DNA of 64,000 nucleotides, from the NCBI RefSeq assembly GCF_003573695.1, contig NC_039362.1, positions 2,206,929-2,270,928 on the forward strand. Reading direction: 5' to 3'. The notes under the pieces are model-generated. The model did no database searches and had not been told where the DNA came from. It saw only the letters and a list, made by a program, of their open reading frames with translations. Shown here piece by piece: positions 12,636 through 24,123 of this stretch. Each line of letters begins with the position of its first letter. Position 1 is the first letter of the stretch. Source of the DNA: Papaver somniferum (lineage: Eukaryota; Streptophyta; Magnoliopsida; Ranunculales; Papaveraceae). The translations under genes and the position numbers were made by a program.

Positions 12636-15195
12636 TGAAAATGCGGGGGTCTAACAAACACACCCAACAATTCTTTTGGCAATCTGAGAGGACTTACTCC
12701 AATATACTTTATAAAGAATCAACTAGATAGTTAGACTCAATCTAGAGAAAAGTATATCAAACAGTTTAATATCTCTAACTCTTAGTTCAATATGCAATCA
12801 GCAAATATAAATCTGCGATCCCGATTGAATATAAGAGGAGTAACTTGAACGGTACCAAAGACCAATGTTCAAGGATAAATCAATTTCAATTTGATCGATA
12901 CAACGCACAACCTGTGATATTTCAATTATATAACAAAATATAATGCGGGAAAGAAATAACACAGACACCAGGAATTTTGTTAACGAGGAAAACCGCAAAT
13001 GCAGAAAAACCTCGGTACCTAGTCCAGATTGAACACCACACTGTATTAAGCCAGTACATACTCTAGCCTACTACCAATTAACTTCGGACTGGACAGTAGT
13101 TGAACCCTAATAAATCTCACACTGATTCAAGGTATATTTGCGCTCCTTACGTCTCTATTCCCAGCAGGATACTACGCTCTTGATTCTCTTAGCTGATCTC
13201 ACCCACAACTAAGAGTTGCTACGACCCAAAGTTGAAGACTTGATAAACAAATTTGTCTCACACAGAAAAGTATATAGGATTGAATAAATCTGTCTCCACA
13301 GAAATACCCAAGAGTTTTTGTTCCGTCTTTTGATAAATCAAGGTGAACAGGAACCAATTGGTAAACCATACTTATATTCCCGAAGAACAACCTAGTATTA
13401 TCAATCAACTCACAATAATCTTAATCGACTAGCGAAACAAGATATTGTGGAATCACAAGCGATGAGACGAAGGTGTTTGTGAATACTTTTCTATATTGCC
13501 TATCGGAGATTTAAATCTCAAGCCAATCTTACGATTGTACTCAATCACGATAGAAATAGAAAGATCAGATCACGCAACTACAAAGAGAATAGTTGGGTCT
13601 GGCTTCACAGTCCCAGTGAAGTCTTCAAGTCGTTAACCTACAGGGTCTCGAGAAGAAACCTAAGGTTAAAGGAAAATCGACTCTAGTTATGCAACTAGTA
13701 ACACAAAAGAGGTGTGGGGATTATTTTTCCCAGTTGCTAGAGTTCTTCTTTATATAGTTTTCAAATCAGGGTTTGTAATCCAAGTTACCTTGGTAACAAA
13801 GCATTCAATTCACCGTTAGATAAAAAACCTGATTCGACCAAGCTAATATCTTTCAACCGTTAGATCGAACTTAGATTGTTACACACAAATGAAATGTACC
13901 CTTATTTAGGTCTATGTAACCGTACCCAAACGTGTACACCATGTTGGTTCACAAATAGTTAAACCGAGGTTATCCATATGATTACTCTCATATAAAACTT
14001 ATTCATCTTAACCATAACTATTTCAAATGACTCAAATGAAACTAGTTATAGAGTTGTTCAATTGCTATATTCTCATATAATTATACAAGAACACAATTGA
14101 AGAAAAGTCGGTTTGATTCACTCGAATCAATACATGAACATTATAGTTGTGGTTAAGATTGCATTCCTTATTAATATATGTTTAAGTTCATGTACACAAC
14201 CTATTTTAGAAAGTAACCCACTTAAGTATGTGTATGGGTATGCATACTTAAGTAACCGGATTTGAGTTTGGTTTGGTTTTCAAACTCAGCAGAAATTCAC
14301 GGACGTGAACTTTCCGCCAGTATGCGTACGGGTACGTGTACTTTAGGTAACCGGATGAGTTTGGTTTGGTTTTCAAACTCAGCAGAAATTCACGGACGTG
14401 AACTTTCGTCAGTATGCGTACCCGGTCATGCGAGTTCCCGATTCACGGACGTGAACTTCCGTCAGTATGCGTACCCGGTCATGCTTACCCAGTCTCCTTC
14501 AACCATTTTGTATACACTCAAGTATGCATACTTTTGGTTCCCGATTTTGGACTTATACACTAATGTGCGAACACACTATATGCTTATATCCAAAGATGGT
14601 TACAAGATTCTAAACTCTTTATTTCAATCATTGAAACATTCTTAGAGGATGACAATAGACGTTTTCACACACTATTAGCATCAAAGCAATTTTCAAGATA
14701 TTGAAATAATCATTATCGAAACATTCTATGACTACACCAAATGATTGTATCACACAAACCATGTAAGATGTTACTCAGCAATTTTCTCATGATATAAGAT
14801 GAACTTGGTCGAAGCGAAAGCTTACCAACATATATTCCGAGAAATATGTAAGCGAGATATACTCAGCTCGAAATCTCAAATGTGTTTATAGAAAACTATA
14901 TCGTAACACGACTTATGTCTCAATATAGGAGATAGAAGAAATAGACTTTCCAAGTGATATATGAGTTTAAAGTCTCCATATACCTTTTGTTGATGAAGTT
15001 CCACAAGCTCCCCTTAGTAGTTCTTCGTCTTCAAATGATGAACACCGTGAAGTCTAAGCTCAACTACAGAATCTTTCCTAGTCCGAGACATCTATAAATA
15101 GGCTAGAAATCAAGACTTATAGTTTTGATCACTAACATTGACAAACATGCTTGAGATACCAAATCATGCGAGTTCCACCGAGCAGTGCTCTAACA
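12636..15195 (-). mobile_element. S4: complete 5' LTR
   Basis: 2560 bp, minus strand, from TGTTAGAGCACTGCTCGG at 15195 to GGGGGTC...CATTTTCA at 12636. TATATAAAG lies at 13748-13756. It belongs to the same subfamily as S1 and S2 (CCCCCGC terminus). A 95-bp tandem repeat lies near its start (14252-14500). Just beyond 15195 the sequence is gag-related DNA of S5, so S4 inserted into S5. Confidence 0.85.
14252..14485. repeat. 95-bp tandem repeat in S4 LTR
   Basis: Two near-identical units begin with GTAACCGGAT at 14252 and 14347. Each carries the phrase CACGGACGTGAACTT and GTATGCGTAC. A third, shorter unit (from about 14443) repeats CACGGACGTGAACTTCC and the GTCAGTATGCGTACCC part. Confidence 0.85.
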
Positions 15196-16573
15196 AGAAG
15201 TCATTCCACTCAAGGCTTTCAGAAGTTTTGCTTGAGATCTGGTTTGAGGATACATCCTATTACTAAAGGTTCTCAACTAATATGAGTTCATATATTCGAG
15301 AATCATTTAACACATTCCAAACATAGGAGTCGGCCTTAAATGAATAATTCTGACCAGATTTGAAAAGATTTTCACATCTAATGTGTTAGAAAATCAGAAA
15401 GATTCTTTGGAAAGAATCAGCCTCTTAGATTAGATATCTAAAGGTGTTCTCAGATGACAAGATTTATCTTGTTTACACAAGTTGTCTTAAGACAACCTTT
15501 CTAAACTTGAAGACAGTTTAAGTATATCTAGGTAAATTGTGTAAACTCTCTATGTTGAATAAGAGAATGTTGACAGGATACAGATTGCCCAGGTATATGT
15601 GCTTCCTTACATCAGCATATTGGGCATTGTAAGGATGCACATTCCAACGAAATTAAGCATTGGGGTGAGGATCTTCCTCACCGAATACCTTTTGAGGAAT
15701 TTCTTCCTTCTTATCTTTAGGGAAATTATCATGTTCCCTTGTGCGGGATTTGAATCCATCATTTTCGTTAGGAAGATTGCGAGATGCAATATCCTTGATT
15801 ACATCTTGTGCCCAAGATGGTATATTCCTTGAACTTGAACCTGTGTGATCTAGATTTGACATTCGACAGATTGCTGACGTCTCTTGTTCAAGACATTCTA
15901 TATGTCCTCTTAAGATATTCATTCCTTATTGGTAATTTTTTTTAAGCACCTGTCTAGATATACCTTTTGACATGTCTATGTAAGAAGTTTCTCAATAAGG
16001 ATCTTAATTATTCCTTATCTGTGAATGCTATAGCGATTGAGTAAGAATTTCACACTCTGTAGTTTGTTGATGAACTTCATTGCACAAAGCCAATTTTTAT
16101 TCCAAATAATCTACCTGATTATTTTGAAGACTGAGTACTTCTCGCTTTCCTTCACAGATTCTTACATTTAATTGAACAATAAGTTCTAGGACATCATCTA
16201 GACTGTCAATGGTTTTTCCCTTTTCTGAATAGTTTTCAGCATGTTTGAAAAATATTTCCAACACTTTACGAAATTCAGAACTTGGGCAAACTAGTGAATC
16301 TAATCTCTTTTCGCAATTGGAAACAGAAGATTTTTCACTAGAGATTGGAGTCGGATCCAAAACATGTTTCGTGAGTTTCGGATTCAATCTTTTCTGATCA
16401 GGAAACTGATTCGCAATCAAGTTATTAGTCATAGACTTTTTCTTTGATTTTCAAAAAGACTTACGAGACCAATTTCCATTGACCTTCTCTGAGATCTTAT
16501 TCTCATTATCTTGACATACGTTAACAGAGTCTTTCTTCATAAGTTTAGCCTTGCTTTTTTTATTTTGACTCAT
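15196..16573 (-). pseudogene. S5 gag fragment, decayed, interrupted by S4
   Basis: The minus-strand start at 16573 gives MSQNKKSKAKLMKKDSVNV, clearly akin to the S3 gag start. After a stop at about 16446 a frame from 16432 encodes a segment related to the S4 N-terminal part. From 15922 leftward another frame has SWAQDVIKDIASRN, the counterpart of WASQDVVKPMSYAK in S4. Several stops and shifts intervene. The remainder of S5 lies to the left of the nested S4/S3/S2/S1 block and outside the window. Confidence 0.65.
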
Positions 16574-16626
16574 ATCTTATAGGTTGGATCGCACCAAACA
16601 CAGATTGTTAGATCTTTTCGTGTTTG

Positions 16627-16642
16627 CCTGCTCTGATACCAA
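16627..16642 (-). other. S5 primer-binding site (initiator Met tRNA)
   Basis: The minus strand reads TTGGTATCAGAGCAGG next to the LTR end. The LTR terminus here is TTTTAA instead of TTTTCA, one substitution in the terminal CA. Confidence 0.85.
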
Positions 16643-16643
16643 T

Positions 16644-18810
16644 TTAAAAGACGAGGGTACCCAAATATACCTCAGTCTAAAAAATTTCCACCTATAAGTC
16701 CTTTCTCTGAATGTGATTGTCTATGGACTGAGTCGAGACAGTACAACTAATCGGTTCACACTTCGTCTGATCGTCTATGGATACGAGATCGAGACAATAC
16801 GATAACAAGATAACTTGTGTGATTGACTATGGATTCAAGATCGAGACAATACAATAACGAAGTATGTTTACTTGATAATAGGTTCGGACTTAACCAAACA
16901 CAATACGATTGCTATCAAGTAAATATGAATTAATGTTTGTGTAATTTACTTTAAATTATAATAACAACAATTATAATTGCGGAAAATAAAAGTAAATGAC
17001 ACAGCAAGATTTTGTTAACAAGGAAATCCAAATGCAGAAAAACCTCGGGACCTAGTCCAGAATTGAATACTCTAAGAATTAAGTCGTTATACAAAATCAA
17101 ACCAACTTCGTATAGTTGAGACCAAGCAACTAAACCTATAGTTCACCTAGTTCTCTCAGTATCCTTGCGCCTCCAACTTGCAATAAGTCACACACTTGGA
17201 ACAATTCCTTTGGTTCATACTCCAAACAGTAAAGGAATAACAATCTGTTCGGTAAAAACTCTTTTCAAACAACGTGATATGAGTTTGACAAAAGGCTCTT
17301 CCGTTTGTTCCAATAAACTCCTTTGTCGGGTCTTTAGATCAATCTCTTCAACAACTACCAAAGTAATTGTTTAGATTATGCAATGAATACTATTAATCAC
17401 CAAGAATTGTATTGATGCCGATCTACTCAACTAATCAATCCAATCTATCACAAAGATAAATCGATTATAGTTGGATCCCTTTCCAACCGAAAAAAGTATT
17501 GTGCACACCAAAGATTATGAACCCAAAAATCTTCTTTGTCTTCAAATCTTCTTTGATCTTCAATAAATACCTGTACACAAATAACTTGAATCTCTTGTGA
17601 TCAATCACACACAGAATGGAGTCTATTAACAATGGATTATCACAAGGCGTCTTTAGATATACAAACAGTTCTAAAGATCCCCGTAGACTTCGATCTAGTT
17701 TGAGTGAATCTTATATCAGAAGAGAAGATTCTCAAGCATAAACAAACTAGGTGCAATAAAAGTTCAACAACCGTTAGTCAATCAAATCAATTGAAAACTA
17801 ATAATAAACTGAAATTATCTAGTTTTCCACCAACGGTCCTCGTAGAGCTTCTCAATCCCAAAGAAGTCTTTAAAACGAGCAGTCGTAAGAGATTTCGCCT
17901 AATTAGGGTACTTTCCTCTCCGAATAGACGGCTCCACCAGTAACAACACAACTAGGTAGTTTTGCTGGCTCTGAGGATTAGTTTGCTAGAAATGAAAACT
18001 TTAGTATTTATAGACAAGGAAGTTTGGACACCAAGGAATTTCCAAAATCGAAAATATTCTCAAAGATATGCAATAAGGGAAAAAACAGTTTTCATAATTC
18101 CTGGAAATGCTTTGTCCAAATATTGACCGAAATCTCAGTATAAAATCTCCAACTAGTAAATGCACATTACTAATTTTTATTTTCTAAAGATATGCATTTT
18201 AATTGCTGGAAATTAAAAGCATATAAAACTAAAAACCTTAATTAAAAGATTCTCAATTTATTTCGATCCAGGATTCTCCTTTTGCTATTAATGAATATCT
18301 TTGAACAATAAAATATAAGAGTTACCGCACATGTTCAAAGTATGTCGACATATTTAGTTTGTAAATCCTTTTTCATATTTACAATCTTGGAACCGGTTTG
18401 CCACAATTCCAAACAAGTTTAGAATTGGTTCATCTGACTTCCAAGAACTATGTGATTGATTATCCTATCAAATCACCATTAATGGGTTTCACGGTTCTAC
18501 CTCAACATAAAGTTTCGGTTCTACCTCAGCATAAAGTTTTGGTTTTACCTCCAAGTGGGTACTAGGATCGATTACACTAGTTAGCATAAAATGGCCAACT
18601 AAGTACTAGGATCGGTTACCACTTCTTATGGTAAAACTTGTGATCGGTTGACCAAGTTATGGGATCCGTTACACCAACTTACTAAAACTTGTTAAACCTC
18701 TTACAGGGATCGATTACACTCTCTCTTGTGATCGGTCACACCTCTTACTAGGATCGATTACCCAATGGCTAGTATTTAGTCACACCAATTTCAAGATTAA
18801 AAGTCATACC
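16644..18810 (-). mobile_element. S5: 5' LTR, inner part
   Basis: Minus-strand LTR of the S3/S5/S7 subfamily, with the CCCTCGTCTTTTAA end at 16644 and TATAAATA at 18005-18012 (minus). At 18480-18790 it has an array of GATCGGTTACACC-type units. The LTR stops at 18810, where T-A inserted, and resumes at 27670. Confidence 0.85.
18480..18790. repeat. Array of GATCGGTTACACC-like units in S5 LTR
   Basis: Short degenerate units of roughly 25-35 bp contain variants of CTAGGATCGRTTACAC and GATCGGTCACACC. The equivalent array in S7 is at 31180-31500. Confidence 0.75.
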
Positions 18811-19258
18811 TGTAGGATCAGAATTCGCAATGACAATGTTTCAGCGAAGTTATCAATGACATAGCATAACAGCGTCGCAGAACAGTTTCAGAAATAATAG
18901 AATAAATGACGTCATCTAAGGTCACGAGAAAGATGTGATAGTCTTGCGAAGATTAGAAAGTTTGCGAAATTAACATCTGTAAGGTCGCGAGAATGTCGCA
19001 AACCATATCCGAAAATAATGGACAGATTATCTGACAGATTAGTCATTCGAGTTGTAAAGAAGGGAGAGATCTTTTTTGAGTAAGAAACAAGTAAATAGGA
19101 GAGATAAAGTTCAGAGCAGACATCATTCTTGACTTCTTTATCTTTCTTGTAAGAACATTCAAAAATTAATGAATGAAATTAAGAATATAAACCTAAAAAT
19201 GAGTTCATCAACAATGAAATCATATGAGGGGTGTAGTGTAGGATTTCCTGCAACTACA
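18811..19258 (+). repeat. T-A 5' LTR, TATA segment deleted
   Basis: 448 bp, TGTAGGATCAG to GCAACTACA. Compared with the 3' LTR it lacks about 20 bp around 19030, exactly where the 3' LTR has TATAAATAG. The LTR that should drive sense transcription has therefore lost its likely core promoter. Confidence 0.85.
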
Positions 19259-19261
19259 TAA

Positions 19262-19277
19262 TGGCGCTAGAAACAGG
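19262..19277 (+). other. T-A primer-binding site
   Basis: TGGCGCTAGAAACAGG begins three bases after the 5' LTR. The same sequence follows the T-B 5' LTR at 44794. It starts with the obligatory TGG. I do not assign the tRNA with confidence; it is not the usual tRNA-Asp sequence TGGCGCCGTTG. Confidence 0.8.
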
Positions 19278-19392
19278 GAATTTGAAGATTATTCTTGAAA
19301 AATCTAAAGGTTGATATTGAGATTTGTGAAAATTTAAAGTGATTGATTAAGAATTTTTCATAATTTCTTGCAATACTGTTAGCATTGAAGAA

Positions 19393-21815
19393 ATGGATAG
19401 AAGAAGAAATACATCCGAACAACCGACTATTATTAGAAGAAGCAAAATAATTGCTGGAAGAGAAAAAAGTGAAATGGGAGAATCTACTAGAATGAGAAAT
19501 AATAGAGAAAATCAAATTCAATCGCCAATTCAACAAACACACGTTCAAGAGAGGAATACAGATTATGAGCGTACACACTTGGCGATCAAATTCAGCAGAA
19601 GAAATAGAAGAAGAGCAACAAAATATAAATTATAGACAGGAAGAGAGAAATCAAGAAGCAGATGAAGGAATAATTCATGGAGGTGAGGAAATTGGAGCGT
19701 TAGAAACATTGAGGCGAAGAATACATGAAGAAAGAAGAGCTGAGGCAGAAGAACGTGCGAATTTAACAAGGCAAAATCACGAATTATGGATGGAGAATAT
19801 AAGACTGCAGAATAGAAGATCGAGAAGTATTACAAAATCATATTCAAGATCGACTAGAAGAGAAATGAAGCGAAATTCACCCACAATCAATGCTGGAAAC
19901 AATATTCAAGAAGAAATATCAAATCCTAATGAAGAATATCGCGAAAATAGAGAAAGAACTGATGATCGTTACATTCCATAAAATGAAACTTTTGATGATG
20001 GGAAAATTGGAGGAAATCAAGAGAACGGGAAAAATCAGAGACAAAATAACCAAGATGGCGAAGGAAATCAAGAGGAAGGAAGAAGAATTTTACATGTGAG
20101 AGAAACTCAAAGAAATCAACAGACAATTGAAGAAGAAATTGAAAGACATAATGCTGAACAAGCACGTTTAATCTGCGAACATGAAAGATTGAGAGCGGAA
20201 ATGGAAGAACAAGAGCTTCAGGAGAAAATTCACCAGAACAATCATGACAATCGAGAAAGAAGGCGTATATAAAACCGGAATAACGATAATCTCAATGAGG
20301 AGTATGATAGAGTAAAAAGAATGGCTGAAAGACAGCGAATTGAATTGATAAGAAATGAACAAAATTATGGAGGGGAAAATGAACGACATCATCATTTGCG
20401 AATTCAAGATAGATGAGGAGAGAATCGCAGAAGAAGACGAGATGAGGATAATGAAGAAGAGATACAAAATTTCGCAAGAGAAGATAGACGTGAACGCAGA
20501 AGAAGAGAAGCAAAATTAAAGAGACCAATGGGTCAAGATTCAGGTGTAAATAAACAAATCTTGAAAGAATTAGAAGAAATGAGAGGAATGCTAAATAACA
20601 GAGGAGAAGTAGGTAGAAGACAATTGGATGAAGCAATAGAAGAAGCTGCGAAAACTCCATTTACAAGGGAAGTACAATTAGGAGGAATACCACCGAAATG
20701 CAATTTGCCCGCATTAACCAGCATTTTTGATGGAACAACTTGTGCAATTCAGCACATTAAAGCTTATGTGAGGTGCATGTTACAATGGGAAAATCATGAT
20801 GCGGTATTGTGCAAATATTTCGCATCCAGCTTAACAGGAGAAGCGTTAAAATGGTTTGAAGGTTTACCAAAGAATACAATAACCTCCTTCAATCATTTGC
20901 AGACCATTTCTTGGGAGCATATATAAGTAATAATTCCTCACGACCTGGTATAGAAGATGTGTTTGGATTAAAACAAAGGATTGGCGAAAGTTTGAAACAC
21001 TTGACTAAAAGATGGAGAACTATGTGTAGCGAAATGGCTGGCCGTGTAGATGAGAGATATCTCATATTATCATTTATCAATGCTATGTTTGCAACAAACC
21101 TGTTGTATGTCCAAATTTTCAGAGTCAAGAATACGATTACAATGACTGAATTGCGAGAACTTCAAGAAGAATACATTGCTTTAGAGGAAAGACAAAATGA
21201 AATGGAATCATATCCAGTTGCGAACACCATCTCACAAACAGCGAATGCAAGCTTATTACCCAAGCTAATAAACACAGTGGCGAATACTTCGCAAGTACAA
21301 CAAGAAAAGGTGACAAGTAACAATCAGCAGAAATTGGTAGCTATGGGGAGCCGAGATCAAGAAGAGTATGAAAGAGAAAGAAATTTCTACAATCGTGGAG
21401 GAAATAACAAGATTCAAAGACTCGATCAACCGCAAGAAACTTATGGAGGTCAAAGACCAAACTTTAATAGAGGACAAGGAGGTCACAAGGTAATATGGGA
21501 AGAAATCAAGATGCCACCTCTAAATGCAAGTGTGGAGAAGATATGGGAAGCTATAATTTGATGGAGAATATACCAACACCATGGAACATGGGAACGGAAC
21601 CACCTCCAAACCACAGAAGTCATGAATTTTGTTCTTATCATCATTTTCATGGACATACCACAAACGATTGCAGAAATGTAAAGAGAATTATTTTGAGAAT
21701 GATAGATCAAGGAAAACTAAACGACTTTCTGGTAGGGCATCCAATCTCAACCATTACCACCACCGCCAGAACATCACAAAGTGAATACGATGAAAAAAAG
21801 AAACATTCTTCATAG
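19393..21815 (+). pseudogene. T-A gag, Ty3/gypsy Tat-like, frameshifted
   Basis: The start MDRRRNTSEQPTIIRR is followed by a very charged Arg/Glu-rich region (about 19393-20520) spread over three frames. The capsid-like core at 20528-21180 has the retrotrans_gag pattern: YFASSLTGEALKWFEGLP, then a one-frame shift near 20915, then GESLKHLTKRW. The C-terminal CSYHHFHGHTTNDC (about 21630-21675) matches the CxxxHxxHGHxxxDC knuckle of Tat-lineage gag. At least four frame changes or stops make it a pseudogene. The protein would package element RNA. Confidence 0.8.
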
Positions 21816-21898
21816 AAGTTGGTGCAAAAGCAAAAAATCTATTCTGTCACTCTATCGTACATTCATATAAGACAATTGAAGATTTTCATGATAATGTT

Positions 21899-22717
21899 TT
21901 GAGTAGAGTGTTCGCAAGAGATAATAATGGAAGAGAAATTATGAATATTGCGAAAATCTCGCCACTAGAGGAATGGCAGAAACAGATCATTTCTTTTACC
22001 GCAGAAGAAATTCCCGAAGGAGAAGAGGTGCATGACAATCCATTGGTAATAAAATTAGAAATTAATCCAAAACCGAAAGAAGATGAGGATGATGAAGCTG
22101 AAGATTCATGGGCAATCAATAGAATTCTAGTCGATACTGGAAGCTCTGTGAACATCTTATTTTATCATACTTATAAAACCATGGGTGGAAGAGATGATGA
22201 TCTTATACCATCAACATATAAGATATATGGTTTTAATGGTACTGCTAACAAGCCTAAAGGGGAGGTTACTATGCAAATTCCATTGAAGGGAATATCTTCT
22301 GAAATCTCATTCTGTGTCGTTGATGTAGAATCACCCTACAATGCATTAATTGGTCGACCTTGGCTACATGGGATTCTAGGTGTAGCTTCAACTTTCCACC
22401 AATGCATCAAATTCCCTCACCCCAATGGTGTAGGAATCATAAAGGGAGATTGGGTTGAAGGAAAGAGATGTTACGAAACTGAGATAGAATCTTGCGAAGG
22501 AAGAGCAAACAAGAAGGAAAACTGGCGACACAAAATCAAAGATGTACAAAGAAGTGAGAGGTTGATGGTGGATACAATCGAAAAGAGAAGAGATGTTGCG
22601 AAATTAATGCTAGCTCAGAATAAAAAGGATGAACATACCACTACCAAGGAAGCAGTAGCAGAAAATAATAAAGAAGCAGAGGATGGCAAAGTAATAAAAA
22701 AAGAAATGTATGAATGA
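21899..22717 (+). pseudogene. T-A aspartic protease region (retropepsin-like)
   Basis: The open frame contains ISFTAEEIPEGEE and then the active-site motif ILVDTGSSVNILF (about residues 77-89 of this frame), followed by the second conserved element YNALIGRPWLHG. This is the usual Tat/gypsy order. The protease would cut the gag-pol polyprotein. It is in a different frame from the end of gag at 21815, so the polyprotein is broken even though this domain looks intact. The frame ends at 22717 in lysine/glutamate-rich sequence with no RT after it. Confidence 0.8.
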
Positions 22718-24123
22718 TTAAGTTGTTGCGATAATCTCGCAATAAGTAAAATTCTCAAAAATACATTTGATTGAACAACAAAATTGAGATTGCGAAATTC
22801 AGATACAATATAATGATTTGCGAGACTCTCGCAGAGATAATGAATTTTACAGAAAATAATCAGAGAAGAATGACAAAAGAGAAAGAGGAACCTTTATGGC
22901 GTACACCCTAGTTCGCGAATACAATTTCGCAAGAGGCAAATGTAAGACCTAAAGTACGTCATATAAGGGGGTACCTATTGCATGACTCAGGGAAAGGCTA
23001 CACCGCCACCGGAACCTGAGTCATGGAGATTTGGGGTCAATGAAGCCCATCCGGGAGAGGCACCTTGGATTCTCAACTTAAGCATATGACTTAGGTTGGG
23101 CGACTAAGGTAATAAGGACTCTCCCAAGGAGTGCAGATCTGATCAAGGCGCCGAGGTACACGGTTGAGTCAAGAGTGCCAGGGACGTTTGAAGCGTCCTT
23201 GCCATTCTTGACAAGTCTTGGCTTATACTGCACTCGGCCTGAAGAAAACCCCACTTAGGGTGCAGTCTCGTAACCATAAACCCTATAGGTAAAAGGGATA
23301 AGAGGCTGCGAAAACAACTGGTTGTTTTAAGACTGGATGGGAGGAGCTAACCTTGTATGGTAGAAGTACGCCTCCTTGAAGGGGCAACCAGGGGGAGATA
23401 AGGGCGGCACCCTCCATTAGGGAGCTGATAAGTGTCTTAAGACGCAAATGTCATAGGCTTTTTATTCGCAAGGATATTAAGGCTTGTCATATTTGTGCAA
23501 CAATCCTGAAGAGGCAATAATACAAAAGAAAAATAAGACGAGATCAATGGGTTTTCGCATGAAAGTGCGAAGACGTCCTGCGATTTCGTCGCAAGACGGC
23601 AATGTCATGGGGCTTTATTTTCGCAAGAATATTTAGGCCTGTCATATTGTCGCAACATTCCTGAAGAGGCCATAATACAAAAGAAAAAGTTAAGGCAAGA
23701 TCAATGGGTTTTTGCATGAAAGTGCAAGGACGTCCTGCGATTTTGTCGCAATGACAAGAGGTGGCATAATAATACCTTTAATTAGGAAGGAAAAATAAGA
23801 CCACACAGAATGAGATTTTTAAAAGAAACAAAATTCACTTCGCAAAAGGTTGCGAAATTATACAATAAGAATTTTTTTATGAAATCTCTCATTTGGATTC
23901 AAATAACAGAGGCAAGTATGGGAATGTATGAAATTAGAAAATGTTATTTGTCTCCATATGAGAGATTTACTCAAAAATTCAAGAATTAATGATTATATTG
24001 ATTAACTATATTGCAAAGAAGAATTGTTTTAATTTACGCAGGTCAAAATGAAAGAAACACAAATATACAGAAAGAAGAAATAAATGTACAAGTATTACAA
24101 AGAATCAAAGAAAGAAGTAAAGA
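22718..24123 (+). other. T-A GC-rich structured spacer, shared with T-B
   Basis: No coding region is recognised. The part 22900-23760 is very similar to 45905-46735 in T-B. It contains CATGACTCAGG (22981-22991) with its exact inverse CCTGAGTCATG (23015-23025); an imperfect hairpin of about 19 pairs at 23168-23212; ACTGCAC (23227-23233) with GTGCAGT (23260-23266); and the palindrome at 23311-23328 (AAAACAAC-TG-GTTGTTTT). A direct repeat of about 155 bp follows at 23443-23755. It sits exactly where RT to integrase would be expected. It may be a packaging, dimerisation or control region; this is inference. Confidence 0.7.
23443..23755. repeat. Two tandem units of about 155 bp in the T-A spacer
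   Basis: Units begin at about 23443 and 23597 with GCAAATGTCAT / GGCAATGTCAT. Each contains CCTGAAGAGGC, AGATCAATGGGTTTT and a GACGTCCTGCGAT phrase. The T-B equivalent is about 46405-46720. Confidence 0.8.

Noticed and set aside
14262..14645. Open frame with duplicated MSLVWFSNSAEIHG peptide
   Set aside because: It reflects the 95-bp tandem repeat in the S4 LTR, antisense to the element and not coding.
19267..20660. Several hydrophobic minus-strand frames resembling membrane proteins
   Set aside because: They are mirror readings of the A/G-rich, Arg/Glu-coding gag region; no consistent frame or start.
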